A stretch of DNA of 64,000 nt from Halorubrum cibi (GTDB lineage Archaea; Halobacteriota; Halobacteria; Halobacteriales; Haloferacaceae): assembly GCF_900182635.1 (NCBI RefSeq), contig NZ_FXTD01000011.1, positions 1 to 64,000 on the forward strand. The letters run 5' to 3'. Below are positions 24,734-33,030 of the stretch, piece after piece (position 1 is the first letter of the stretch; every line of letters starts with the position of its first letter). The notes under the pieces were generated by a model. That model had not been told where the DNA came from, did not search any database, and worked only from the letters and a program-made list of their open reading frames with translations. The position numbers were made by a program, and so were the translations under genes.

Positions 24734-25387
24734 TCAGTGCTCGACCGCCTCCATCAGCGCACCCTGGGTTTCACCCTCCTCGATCGCACGCGGGTGGACG
24801 CCCACGAGCACGAGCACGTCCTCGCCGTGTTCGACGGTCGCGACGTGGATGAGCGCCGGAACGCTTCCCTCGGTGTCGACTGGCGCGTCCCCGACGTCCT
24901 CGAACCGGATCTCGGTGGCGAACGTGGTCACGGTCGTCTCGCTTTCGAGGATCGTCCGCGTCTCGGTGCCGACCTCCTCGAGGTCGCCGACGCTCCCGCC
25001 GTCGACGCCGCCGCTGCCTCCCTGCTCGAGCAGTCGCCGGAGCAGTTCCGCGCCGTCGGCGCGAACCAGCGGGTTGACCGACTGACCCGCCACCGTCGCG
25101 TTGGGCGTGCTCGCGACGAGCAGCGACGACGCCCGCTCGGGGTTCTCGTAGCTCGCGACCCACGACGTCGCCGACACCCGCCCCTCGATGCCGGCGACCT
25201 CGAACGTCTGCTCGATCTCGAACGACTGTGGGCCCTCGCCCTCGTAGCCCGCCTCCGACAGCGCCGCGTCCGGCACCCGCGCCGGCTCCGCGTCGAACTC
25301 GTAGGTCCCGTCCTCGCCGCCGAGACACCCGGCGGCCGCGACCGCCCCCGACGCCGCGACGGCCCCCAACAGTCGTCTTCGGTACAT
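24734..25387 (-). CDS. DUF6517-like haloarchaeal lipoprotein
   Basis: 217 residues. MYRRRLLGAVAASGAVAAAGCLGG is a Tat-type lipoprotein signal: RRRLL motif, short hydrophobic stretch and a lipobox ending AAGC, with cysteine at residue 21. The mature part is a single acidic domain (ATSWVASYENPE, LVLVGVHPRAIEEGETQGAL) of the DUF6517 type. Function unknown; expected on the outer face of the membrane. No operon partner. Confidence 0.75.
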   Translation of the reverse strand: MYRRRLLGAVAASGAVAAAGCLGGEDGTYEFDAEPARVPDAALSEAGYEGEGPQSFEIEQTFEVAGIEGRVSATSWVASYENPERASSLLVASTPNATVAGQSVNPLVRADGAELLRRLLEQGGSGGVDGGSVGDLEEVGTETRTILESETTVTTFATEIRFEDVGDAPVDTEGSVPALIHVATVEHGEDVLVLVGVHPRAIEEGETQGALMEAVEH

Positions 25388-25547
25388 ACCCGGAGGTACG
25401 TCGCCGTCCCGGTTTAACCGTACCGGCGGACGCGGGCGCGGGCGAGAGTGGCCGCTCCGGGCGGAAGGGGGGCGGCGTCGCTCCCGAGTCGGGCGCGTCC
25501 GCCGCGAGGCACAAAGTTCACGTCACCCCGCGCGCGATGTGTGCCAA

Positions 25548-26315
25548 ATGGAACGACGAGGGCAGATCGGCCTGCTGGAGGCGCTCCTCCTCGACGTGGT
25601 CCGACTCCACGAGACGTGGATGGAGATCGTCTTCCCCAGACAGCTCGATCCCAGCACGGTGCTTGGCAAGTGGAAGCCGGAGACCGCCCCCCAGACCGTG
25701 GGGTACTACCTCTGGGCGGTCCTCGGCACCCCGCTCGTCGCGGTGGCGTATCCGCTGTTACTCGTCGGGTTCGCGACCCGGTTTTACGCCGCGAAGCTCG
25801 ACTCCGCGGTTACCCGCATCGGGATCGCGGGCGCGGTGCTCGTCGCGACCGTCGTCTGGGGGGCGCTCACGCTCGTCACCTACCTCCAGCTTGCCACCGC
25901 AGACGTGATCGCGGTCGGCGCGGCCAGCGTCGTCGCGATCGTCTCCGCCGCCCTCGCCGCCGGGTTCTCGAAGGCCGGCGGCCGTCTCGTCAGCGTCCTG
26001 TTGGCGTACCCGTTCGCGATGACCGCGCTCTTCTTGCCGCCCGTCGTGGCCGCGCTCGTCACGCCGACTCTCGAGGCGATCATCCTCCCGTCGAGTTACG
26101 ACCTGGCCGTCTGGATCCTCGACACGTTCCTCGCGGTCGGCGACGTCAACGAAACGCTCCGGAACGCCTTCGACCTCGAGACATTCGGCGAGCAGTGGGG
26201 GCTCCCGGGACTGGGGTACGTCCTGATGTGGATCGGCATCTCGGTCCCGCTCGGCTGGTTCCTCGGCGCGCTCGTCGCGCTCGCGAACCTGGTCCGCCCG
26301 AAGCCCGAGGAGTAG
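25548..26315 (+). CDS. conserved haloarchaeal multi-pass membrane protein
   Basis: 255 residues with about six membrane helices (roughly 50-72, 85-110, 115-140, 150-172, 185-195, 222-245). WMEIVFPRQ near residue 27 and GYVLMWIGISVPLGWFLGALVAL at the end are the clearest segments. No family with a known function was recognised. A second ATG at 25539 (MCQ) is possible. It stands alone between a divergent lipoprotein gene and a convergent PhzF gene. Confidence 0.7.
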   Translation: MERRGQIGLLEALLLDVVRLHETWMEIVFPRQLDPSTVLGKWKPETAPQTVGYYLWAVLGTPLVAVAYPLLLVGFATRFYAAKLDSAVTRIGIAGAVLVATVVWGALTLVTYLQLATADVIAVGAASVVAIVSAALAAGFSKAGGRLVSVLLAYPFAMTALFLPPVVAALVTPTLEAIILPSSYDLAVWILDTFLAVGDVNETLRNAFDLETFGEQWGLPGLGYVLMWIGISVPLGWFLGALVALANLVRPKPEE

Positions 26316-26374
26316 CCGACCCTCCACGCCGTTTCCCGGCTTGTTTCCGACTCGGACGACTCGAACGACTCGAA

Positions 26375-27430
26375 CTACGCCTCGATGATCTCGTCGTCGT
26401 CGACCTCCTCGGGGAGGCTGATCTCGCCGTCGAGCGAGACGACCGCGTCGCCGCCGACTCTCACCGTCACGTCGCCGTCTCCGTCCGTGACGCCTGCTCC
26501 GTCCGTGACGCCTGCTCCGTCCGTGACGCCGTCGTCGCTTCTCCCTTCCTCGGCCGCCTCGATCCGAACTCGAACGCGTCCCGGTCGGTCGACGAAGTGG
26601 CCCTGCTCACACCGGATCTCCTCGGGGAAGTCGCCGTCGAAGGCCTCCACCGCGCGGAGGTACCCGCCGACTGCGCCGCTCGCGGTGCCCGTCACCGGGT
26701 CCTCGGGGATGCCGATGGCGGGAACGAACGTCCGGCCGTGGAGCGTCGAGTCGGCCTCGAGCGCGTCGAAGGTGAAGGTGTAGACGCCCGCCACGTCGAA
26801 CTCGGCGGACAGGTCCTCGACCGCGCGCATATCCGGGTCGGCCTCGCCGAGCCGCTCGAGGAAGTTGACGGGAACGACGAGGAACCGGAGCCCGGTGGAA
26901 GCGACCGCCACGGGGAGGTCCGCGCCCACGTCGCGCAACGCGGCCGGGTCGATCCCGAGCGCGGAACCGAGACGCTCCGGATCGACGTCGACGGGCTCGA
27001 CCGTCGGCGACCGCTGTCGCATCCAGACCCGGCCCGATTCGGTCACCGAGATCACCAGGTCGCCAACGTTCGTTCGGAGGACGTGATCGCCGGCCTCGAC
27101 GGCCCCGTCCGCGAACAGCGCGGCGTACGAGGCGATCGTGGCGTGCCCGCAGAGATCGACCTCGTCGGTCGGCGTGAAATACCGGACCCGGTGGGCGGTT
27201 CCCGCCCCGTTCGGTTCCCCGTCAACCCCGTCGATTTCGTCGTCCGCCACGTCCATTTCCCCGGGGTCGAGAGGCGTGAGGAAGGCGGTCTCGGACGCGC
27301 CGATCTCGCTCGCGATCCGGCGCATTCGGTCGTCGCTCATCCCCGCGGCGTCGGGCACCACGCCGGCGACGTTGCCGGCGAGGGGGTCGTCTGTGAACGC
27401 GTCGACGAGCAGGGTGCGTCGCGTCTCCAT
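26375..27430 (-). CDS. PhzF-family isomerase
   Basis: 351 residues. VDAFTDDPLAGNVAGVV is the family's start, GASETAFL holds the catalytic glutamate, and FTPTDEVDLCGHATIA and GIPEDPVTGTASGAVGGYL are the two hallmark motifs (GHAT and DPVTGSA). PhzF enzymes isomerise trans-2,3-dihydro-3-hydroxyanthranilate in phenazine makers, but most members, including archaeal ones, have unknown substrates. The C-terminal region carries a low-complexity insert with three VTDGAG-type repeats from an 18-base DNA repeat. The start at 27430 places the first strand directly after Met. Confidence 0.88.
   Translation of the reverse strand: METRRTLLVDAFTDDPLAGNVAGVVPDAAGMSDDRMRRIASEIGASETAFLTPLDPGEMDVADDEIDGVDGEPNGAGTAHRVRYFTPTDEVDLCGHATIASYAALFADGAVEAGDHVLRTNVGDLVISVTESGRVWMRQRSPTVEPVDVDPERLGSALGIDPAALRDVGADLPVAVASTGLRFLVVPVNFLERLGEADPDMRAVEDLSAEFDVAGVYTFTFDALEADSTLHGRTFVPAIGIPEDPVTGTASGAVGGYLRAVEAFDGDFPEEIRCEQGHFVDRPGRVRVRIEAAEEGRSDDGVTDGAGVTDGAGVTDGDGDVTVRVGGDAVVSLDGEISLPEEVDDDEIIEA
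26481..26534. repeat. 18-bp tandem repeat inside the PhzF gene
   Basis: CCGTCCGTGACGCCTGCT occurs twice in full and once in part, head to tail, encoding the GAGVTD repeats of the PhzF-like protein. In-frame, so copy number may vary without frameshift. Confidence 0.8.
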
Positions 27431-27528
27431 GCGATCCCCTCGTTGCGCCCGCAAAAAAGGGTCCCGGGGCGGCGGGGACCGGGCCGTTCGATATCAACCC
27501 TTTTGCTCCTCTCCGCCGATGGGGGCGT

Positions 27529-28875
27529 ATGGGCCTCTTCGACCGGTTGCGGGGGAACGACACTCCGCGCGTGGCGTTCGTCGGGATCGACGGACTTCCG
27601 TACGACCTCGTCGCGAACGACCCCGAGACGTTCCCGACGCTCTCGGCGATCGCCGAGGCGGGCGACGGCGGGGCGATAGACAGCATCGTCCCGCCGGAGT
27701 CGAGCGCCTGCTGGCCCGCCCTCACGACCGGCGTGAATCCGGGTGAGACCGGCGTCTACGGCTTCCAGGACCGCGAGGTCGGCTCCTACGACACCTACGT
27801 CCCGATGGGGCGGGACGTCCAGGCGACGCGGGTCTGGGACCGAGCCACCGCCGCGGGCCTCGACGCGACGGTGTTGAACGTCCCCGTCACGTTCCCGCCT
27901 CAACGGGACCTCCAGCGGATGCTCTCCGGATACCTCTCGCCCGAGGTCGACAAGGCCGCCCACCCCGAGGAGCTCCGGCAGTACCTCGCGACGGCCGAGT
28001 ACACCCAGTCGGTCAACGCCAAGCTCGGCCACAAGTCGGACAAGACGGCGTTCATCGAACACGCCCGCGAGACGCTCGACCGCAGAGCGGCGCTGTTCGA
28101 GCGCTACGTCGAGCGCGACGACTGGGACCTCTTCGTCGGCGCGTTCACCGCCCCCGACCGGGTCAACCACTTCCTGTGGGGCGATCACCTCGATTCGGGA
28201 ACGTACCACGAGGAGTTCCTCGAGTTCTACGCCGCGCTCGATTCGCACGTCGGATCGATCCGGAACGCCCTGCCCGACGACGTCACGCTCGTCGTCGGGT
28301 CCACCCACGGGTTCACGCGGCTTGAACACGACGTGTACTGTAACGAGTGGCTCGAGCGGGAGGGGTGGCTCGCGTACGAGGACGACGACCACGACTCGCT
28401 CGCGGACGTCGGCGGCGACGCCCGGGCGTACTCGCTCGTGCCCGGCCGGTTCTACGTCAACCTCGAGGGACGCGAGCCGGAGGGCGTCGTCCCCGAGAGC
28501 GAGTACGACGAGGTCCGTGCGGAACTGATCGCGGACCTGGAGGCGTGGGAGGGGCCGAACGGGAAGCCGGTCGTCGACCGCGTCGTCGAGCGCGAGACCG
28601 CCTTCCGAGGCGACCACGACGCGATCGCGCCGGACCTTGTGGCGATCCCGAACTCCGGGTTCGACCTGAAGGCCGGCTTCCGGCCCCGCGACCGCGTCTT
28701 CGACCCCGACGGGCCGCGGACGGGGATGCACACCTTCGAGAACGCCGCGCTCTTCGTCGATCACCCCGCCGCGGCCATCGAGGACGCCGACCTCCTCGAC
28801 GTCGCGCCCACCCTCCTGAAGCTGCTCGACGTGGAGTACGCCCGGACCGACTGCGACGGCGCGAGCCTGGTGTGA
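27529..28875 (+). CDS. alkaline-phosphatase-superfamily phosphodiesterase-like protein
   Basis: 448 residues. VAFVGIDGLPYDLV is the first metal-binding strand (GIDG), PPESSACWPALTTGVNPGETGVYG the nucleophile region, GAFTAPDRVNHFLWGDH a metal-binding loop and MHTFENAALFVDH the last histidine region. The usual SDHG metal motif reads STHG (about residues 258-261), losing an aspartate ligand. Relatives are nucleotide pyrophosphatases/phosphodiesterases or phosphonate hydrolases. No signal peptide, so cytoplasmic. A TATA-like CCCTTTTGC lies about 28 bases before the start. Activity uncertain because of the altered motif. Confidence 0.82.
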   Translation: MGLFDRLRGNDTPRVAFVGIDGLPYDLVANDPETFPTLSAIAEAGDGGAIDSIVPPESSACWPALTTGVNPGETGVYGFQDREVGSYDTYVPMGRDVQATRVWDRATAAGLDATVLNVPVTFPPQRDLQRMLSGYLSPEVDKAAHPEELRQYLATAEYTQSVNAKLGHKSDKTAFIEHARETLDRRAALFERYVERDDWDLFVGAFTAPDRVNHFLWGDHLDSGTYHEEFLEFYAALDSHVGSIRNALPDDVTLVVGSTHGFTRLEHDVYCNEWLEREGWLAYEDDDHDSLADVGGDARAYSLVPGRFYVNLEGREPEGVVPESEYDEVRAELIADLEAWEGPNGKPVVDRVVERETAFRGDHDAIAPDLVAIPNSGFDLKAGFRPRDRVFDPDGPRTGMHTFENAALFVDHPAAAIEDADLLDVAPTLLKLLDVEYARTDCDGASLV

Positions 28876-28902
28876 GAATCGCGGAGGACGCCCGGAACCT
28901 CC

Positions 28903-29610
28903 ATGACGCCCGTTCTACAGGCCGCGTTTCTCGTGTTCCTCGCCGGGATCCTCGGAGCGCTCCTCGTCGGGGCGCGGTCTCGGGACCTCCGGGCGGTCGT
29001 GAACGGGATCGCGTCCCTGGTCGCGGCCGCGACGCCGACGCTCGCCGAGTTCGCGATCGCACGCGCGATCGGGACGAGCGTCGCGTTCGCCCCCGAACTC
29101 TCGGCGTGGATCGCGGCCGCTGGCTTCCTCCACATGCTGGGGATGTTGGGGTGGTATGAGACCGTCGGGTGGTGGGACCACCTCACGCACACCGTCTCGG
29201 CCGCCCTCGTCGCGGCACTCGTCTACGGCAGCCTCCGGGGCCAGCATGCGCTCGCCTCGCAGGTCACCGACCTCTACGCGGTCGGCTTCACCGTCCTGTT
29301 CACGCTCGGAGCCGGCGTCTTCTGGGAGTTCGTGGAACTCGCGGCCCGCGAACTCGGCGAGTACGTCGACAGACCGCCGGTGCTCGAGTACTACGGCCTC
29401 CGCGACACGGTCCTCGACATGGCCTTCAACGGAGTGGGCGCGCTCGCGGTGATCGCACTCGACGTCCGCGTCTTCACGTCGATAGCGGAACAGATCCCGC
29501 GGATCGCGGGAGCGGTCCTCGCCGGGGGCACCGTCCTCCTGTTCGTCGGCACGCTCTGTCTCGGAGTCGCACTCGAGACCGTTCGAACGGACGCGACCGA
29601 CGCGGGATGA
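28903..29610 (+). CDS. YjdF/DUF2238-like membrane protein
   Basis: 235 residues with about six membrane helices. WWDHLTHTVSAALVAALVYG, GAGVFWEFVELAARELGEYV and DTVLDMAFNGVGALAV are the three signature regions of the YjdF (DUF2238) family: conserved D-H-x-x-H, FWE and DxxxxxxG. These suggest a buried metal or lipid-head site, but no function is established. Only 27 bases separate it from the phosphodiesterase-like gene, so the two may be co-transcribed. Confidence 0.75.
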   Translation: MTPVLQAAFLVFLAGILGALLVGARSRDLRAVVNGIASLVAAATPTLAEFAIARAIGTSVAFAPELSAWIAAAGFLHMLGMLGWYETVGWWDHLTHTVSAALVAALVYGSLRGQHALASQVTDLYAVGFTVLFTLGAGVFWEFVELAARELGEYVDRPPVLEYYGLRDTVLDMAFNGVGALAVIALDVRVFTSIAEQIPRIAGAVLAGGTVLLFVGTLCLGVALETVRTDATDAG

Positions 29611-29626
29611 GTCACGGAACCGTTCG

Positions 29627-29668
29627 ACGACCGCCGACACGACGACCGCCGACGCGACGACCGCCGAA
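29627..29668. repeat. 15-bp tandem repeat in the gap before the SAMP gene
   Basis: Three copies of CGACGACCGCCGACR in tandem just upstream of the TATA-like CGCTTATTCG of the small modifier gene. No function evident. Confidence 0.65.
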
Positions 29669-29707
29669 ACCGCCAACGCTTATTCGGTGCCGTCCGTACC
29701 CGCGCCC

Positions 29708-29986
29708 ATGCTGGTCGTGTTTCGGGCCTACGGCCCCGTTCGGGACGTCGTCGGATCGAAGACGGTCGACCGGGAGCTTCCGCCGGGCGCGACCCTCGAG
29801 GACCTGCTGACGGGACTGCTCGAGGAGCATCCCGACCTGACCGACCTCCTCTGTGCCGACGGAGACGTCGGCGACGCCGTGAGCCTCACCGTCGACGGCG
29901 TCAACGTCTCTCGGCTCGACGGACTCGAGACGACGCTGTCGGCGGGCGACGAGGTTCGCGCGGCCCCGCCGATCCACGGCGGATGA
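29708..29986 (+). CDS. ubiquitin-like small archaeal modifier protein / MoaD family
   Basis: 92 residues of the beta-grasp fold: MLVVFRAYGPVRDVVGSKTV, then LPPGATLEDLLTGLLEEHPD and SLTVDGVNV, ending PPIHGG. The exposed diglycine end is needed for adenylation by the E1-like UbaA, and such proteins serve either as protein modifiers (SAMPs) or as sulfur carriers for molybdopterin/tungstopterin. A TATA-like CTTATT about 28 bases upstream implies a leaderless start at 29708. It is convergent with an aldehyde:ferredoxin oxidoreductase gene 67 bases away, pointing to the MoaD (tungstopterin) role. Confidence 0.85.
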   Translation: MLVVFRAYGPVRDVVGSKTVDRELPPGATLEDLLTGLLEEHPDLTDLLCADGDVGDAVSLTVDGVNVSRLDGLETTLSAGDEVRAAPPIHGG

Positions 29987-30053
29987 GGCGTCACGGCAGG
30001 TGACGCGTCTGCCGGGTCACTCCCGCCGGGGCGTTCAGCCCGACCGGATCCTC

Positions 30054-31760
30054 TCAGTCGTCGGCGACGCCGGCGGGCCCGCCGGCGACGTTCCCGGTCG
30101 GGACCGTTCCGTCCGGGTTCCAGCCCCGCAGGTCGTAGTACTCGTCGAGGGCTGCCTCGAAGTCGGGCAAGTCGTACGGCAGCCGGTCGTCCTCGCGGTC
30201 GAACCCGCGGCGGTTGTTGAAGTGCCGCTCCAGTTCTATCACGCGGTCGCCCATCGCGAGGAGGTCCTCGAAGTCGGCGTCCAGGAGTTCGGATCTGGCC
30301 TCGTCGTCGACGTAGCCGCTCGCGAACGCACAGAAGATGCCCGAGTCGCGGACGGCCTGTCGGTTCTCCCGTTCGATCAGGCGTTCGGGTTTCCCCGCCA
30401 GTCCCTCCGGGTCGACCTCGCCGTTGTACTCGAGGCTGAGGAACGACGAGTACATGTGGTCTGCCCCGCGATTCGCCACCGCGTAGGAGAGCCCCTGGCC
30501 GTGGATCGCCCGACCGTCGTGGGCGGCGAACTCGAGGCCCTTGACCGACCAGTTCTCGACGCCCAACTCGTCGTGACAGCGGGCGACGCCCTCGGCGAGC
30601 GCGTCGCCGACTCCCTCGCGGCGGGCGATCTTCTCGAGCGTCTCGTGGACCAGCGCCGCGTCGCCGAACGCGTCCTCGCTCGCGAGGTAGGCGGCGACCG
30701 TGTCGCCGGCGGAGATCGTGTCCATCCCGAGGTCGTCACACCGGTCGTTCGAGATCATCACGTCGACGACGTCGTCGACGCCGGCGTTGCTGCCGAACGC
30801 CATCACCGTCTCGAACTCCGGGCCTTCGGTCTCGACGCCGCGCTCCTCGTCGCGGGTCGGCAGCTTACACGCGAACGCGCACATCGAGCACGCCGCCTTC
30901 TTGTACTTCTTTTCTTCCACCGCGTCCCCGCCGATTCCCTCGACGCCCTCGAAGCTCATCTCCGAGAAGTACCGGGTCGGCAGGCCGAACTCGTCGTTGA
31001 TGAACTCCGTCCCGTTCGTCGTCCCCTGGCGTTTCATGACGTCGTCGGCCGTCGCCGCCTCGCCGTGGATCTCGGACTGTATCTCCTCCGGGAGGTCGAC
31101 GCGGGCGGGCGAGTCGCCGGCGAAGGTGAGACACTTCACGTTCTTCGCGCCGAGGACGGCACCCAGCCCGCCGCGGCCGAACGCGCGCGTGTCCGAGGTC
31201 ATCACGCAGGCGAACCGGACGCGGTTCTCGCCCGCCGGTCCGACCGTCGCGAGGTGTTCGCTCTCGAGGCCGTGGCGCTCGCGCATCGCCTCGGTCACCG
31301 CCGGGACCTCCGCGCCGGCGAGTTCGGGGACCTCCTCGAACTCGACGGTCGGCGTGCCGTCGCCCGTCCCGTCGTCCCCCCCGCCGTCCCGGACGTGGAC
31401 GGCGAGCAGTTCGTCGCTCGCGCCCGTGACCTCGAGGACGCTGTGCCCGGTGTCGACGAAATTCCGCGAGAGGTAGCCTCCGGCGTTCGTCGAGAGCAGT
31501 CCGTCCGTGAGCGGCGAGAGGCCGGTCATGTTCATCCGTCCCGTGAAACTCATTTGGGAGTGCTGGAGCGGCCCCGAGGAGAGGTACACCCGGTTCTCCG
31601 GGCCGAACGGGTCCGCGTCGAACGGGATCCGGTCGTGTGCGAGCTTCGTCGCCACCCCGCGGCCGCCGACGAACGCGGCCAGCACGTCGTCGATGTCCGT
31701 CGTCTCCGCCTCGCGGGCTCCGACGTCGACGGTCAGGAGGTCACCCTTCGCGTGGTTCAT
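30054..31760 (-). CDS. aor: aldehyde:ferredoxin oxidoreductase family (tungstopterin enzyme)
   Basis: 568 residues. AOR-family enzymes oxidise aldehydes to acids using a tungsten bis-pterin and a [4Fe-4S] cluster with ferredoxin as acceptor. Visible are the N-terminal domain (GRGVATKLAHDRIP, GPENRVYLSSGPL), TGRMNMTGLSPL, AFGRGGLGAVLGAKNVK, the cluster motif CSMCAFACK at about residue 290, HDGRAIHGQGLSYAVANRGADH, and the fourth cysteine region SGIFCAFA. The start at 31760 (MNHAKGD) is preferred; a GTG 15 bases upstream is possible. The enzyme is cytoplasmic and single-subunit type. Confidence 0.9.
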   Translation of the reverse strand: MNHAKGDLLTVDVGAREAETTDIDDVLAAFVGGRGVATKLAHDRIPFDADPFGPENRVYLSSGPLQHSQMSFTGRMNMTGLSPLTDGLLSTNAGGYLSRNFVDTGHSVLEVTGASDELLAVHVRDGGGDDGTGDGTPTVEFEEVPELAGAEVPAVTEAMRERHGLESEHLATVGPAGENRVRFACVMTSDTRAFGRGGLGAVLGAKNVKCLTFAGDSPARVDLPEEIQSEIHGEAATADDVMKRQGTTNGTEFINDEFGLPTRYFSEMSFEGVEGIGGDAVEEKKYKKAACSMCAFACKLPTRDEERGVETEGPEFETVMAFGSNAGVDDVVDVMISNDRCDDLGMDTISAGDTVAAYLASEDAFGDAALVHETLEKIARREGVGDALAEGVARCHDELGVENWSVKGLEFAAHDGRAIHGQGLSYAVANRGADHMYSSFLSLEYNGEVDPEGLAGKPERLIERENRQAVRDSGIFCAFASGYVDDEARSELLDADFEDLLAMGDRVIELERHFNNRRGFDREDDRLPYDLPDFEAALDEYYDLRGWNPDGTVPTGNVAGGPAGVADD

Positions 31761-31937
31761 GCGGACGTATACCACGTGACGGGTTAGGGCGTCTGGGGAA
31801 CCGTACAGCTTTTCCGGTACTCGCCGTGAGCGCGACGGGTTTCGGCCGGTCGAGTCGTCCTCACATCGATCTCACGCCGAAGTGACGGTCGACGCCTCCC
31901 GCGTCGAGTTGAAGTGTACCGGGATGGATCGGCGGGC

Positions 31938-32534
31938 ATGGAACGGACGCCGGAGGGCACGCCGGTCGGGGTGGACGATCCCTACGCCACCGCCGGGACG
32001 TGCGATCACCTCACCGACGACGGGCGGTGCCGGTTCGCGCTGACGCGGGCGGGCGACGACCTCGCGTTCGCGGCCGAGCGGCGCGCCGACGACTACGCCT
32101 GTCACGTCGGCTCGGGCGGCGAGTGGCGGGCGTGTCCGCACTACCGATCGACGACCGACGGTCGCGAGTGCGCGCGCTGCGGGCTCGAGGAGGTCCGGCT
32201 GGCCCACGAGGACGCCCGATCGCTGGTCGAGGAACACCACCTCTCGTACGGGAGCGCAACGGACGCGAGCGCGGACGACGTCGGCGACGCCGTCGGCGTC
32301 GATTCCGACGAGAACGCCGGTTCCGACGACGCCGGCCCGCACGAGATCACGGTGGCGCTGTGTCGCTGGTGTCACGCGAAGGTCCACGCCTCCTTCGCCC
32401 GGATCGACGACGACGCGAGCCCGGACCCGGAGGCAGTGGCCGAGCGGGAGGGCCGCCGGACGAGGGAGCGGGAGGAGTCGGCGTTCTCGACGGCTCGGGA
32501 GCGGTACGGTTCCGAAGAGTCCGGTGACCGGTAG
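31938..32534 (+). CDS. haloarchaeal zinc protein with HNH-like half (DUF7097-like)
   Basis: 198 residues. The N-terminal half has scattered cysteines (TCDHLTDDGRCRF, DYACHVGSGG, WRACPHY); the second half has CARCG, then EEHHLSYG and CRWCHAKVHASF, the CxxC-HH-CxxCHxxxH pattern of HNH nucleases. A 35-residue acidic insert separates the two HNH parts. Two zinc sites seem likely. It could be an HNH nuclease or a structural relative; the neighbours give no clue. The start at 31938 is the second methionine of the open frame; the first (31914) is also possible. Confidence 0.7.
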   Translation: MERTPEGTPVGVDDPYATAGTCDHLTDDGRCRFALTRAGDDLAFAAERRADDYACHVGSGGEWRACPHYRSTTDGRECARCGLEEVRLAHEDARSLVEEHHLSYGSATDASADDVGDAVGVDSDENAGSDDAGPHEITVALCRWCHAKVHASFARIDDDASPDPEAVAEREGRRTREREESAFSTARERYGSEESGDR

Positions 32535-32691
32535 GCGGACTGGCCGTCGGAGCGATCGGCGACGCCCCGGCCGCTCCGCTCACGACCACTTACGCACGCT
32601 CGGCGCTCGAGGGTGCGCCACCGCATTGAACGGTGGTCACCGTCCGAGGGACCGACCGAACCCTTAGGTACGCGAAACCCGAACCGATCGT

Positions 32692-32886
32692 ATGGAGTTC
32701 GACCTCCCGCGTGCGGCCGGTCTCGTGGCGCTCCTCATCGTCGTCGGAACCGCCGGGCTCGTCGGCGGCGGCATGATGCCGCTTTCGACGACGCTGATGA
32801 TGGTCGTCCCCTCGATGGTCGCTTTCGGCGCCGTCGTCTTCGTCGTGGGCATGAAACACGGGGAGTTCCGCGCGACGCGAGCGTAG
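32692..32886 (+). CDS. small two-helix membrane protein (DUF7333-like)
   Basis: 64 residues: two hydrophobic helices (about 9-29 and 34-53) joined by a short loop (GGMMPLSTT), ending KHGEFRATRA. Resembles a small haloarchaeal family of unknown function. A TATA-like CCCTTAGGTA lies about 30 bases before the ATG, supporting expression. Confidence 0.7.
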   Translation: MEFDLPRAAGLVALLIVVGTAGLVGGGMMPLSTTLMMVVPSMVAFGAVVFVVGMKHGEFRATRA

Positions 32887-33030
32887 GGAGCCACCCTCCT
32901 CACCGTCCGGGCGACGCCCGTCACCGCTCGTGGTCTCGCCCCGTTGGCTCGCCCTGTTGGCTCGCTCCGTTCGCCTCGTTCCTCCGCGTCGTATCGCGTC
33001 GCTTTTGAAACGACGGCGTGAACCGCGGCC

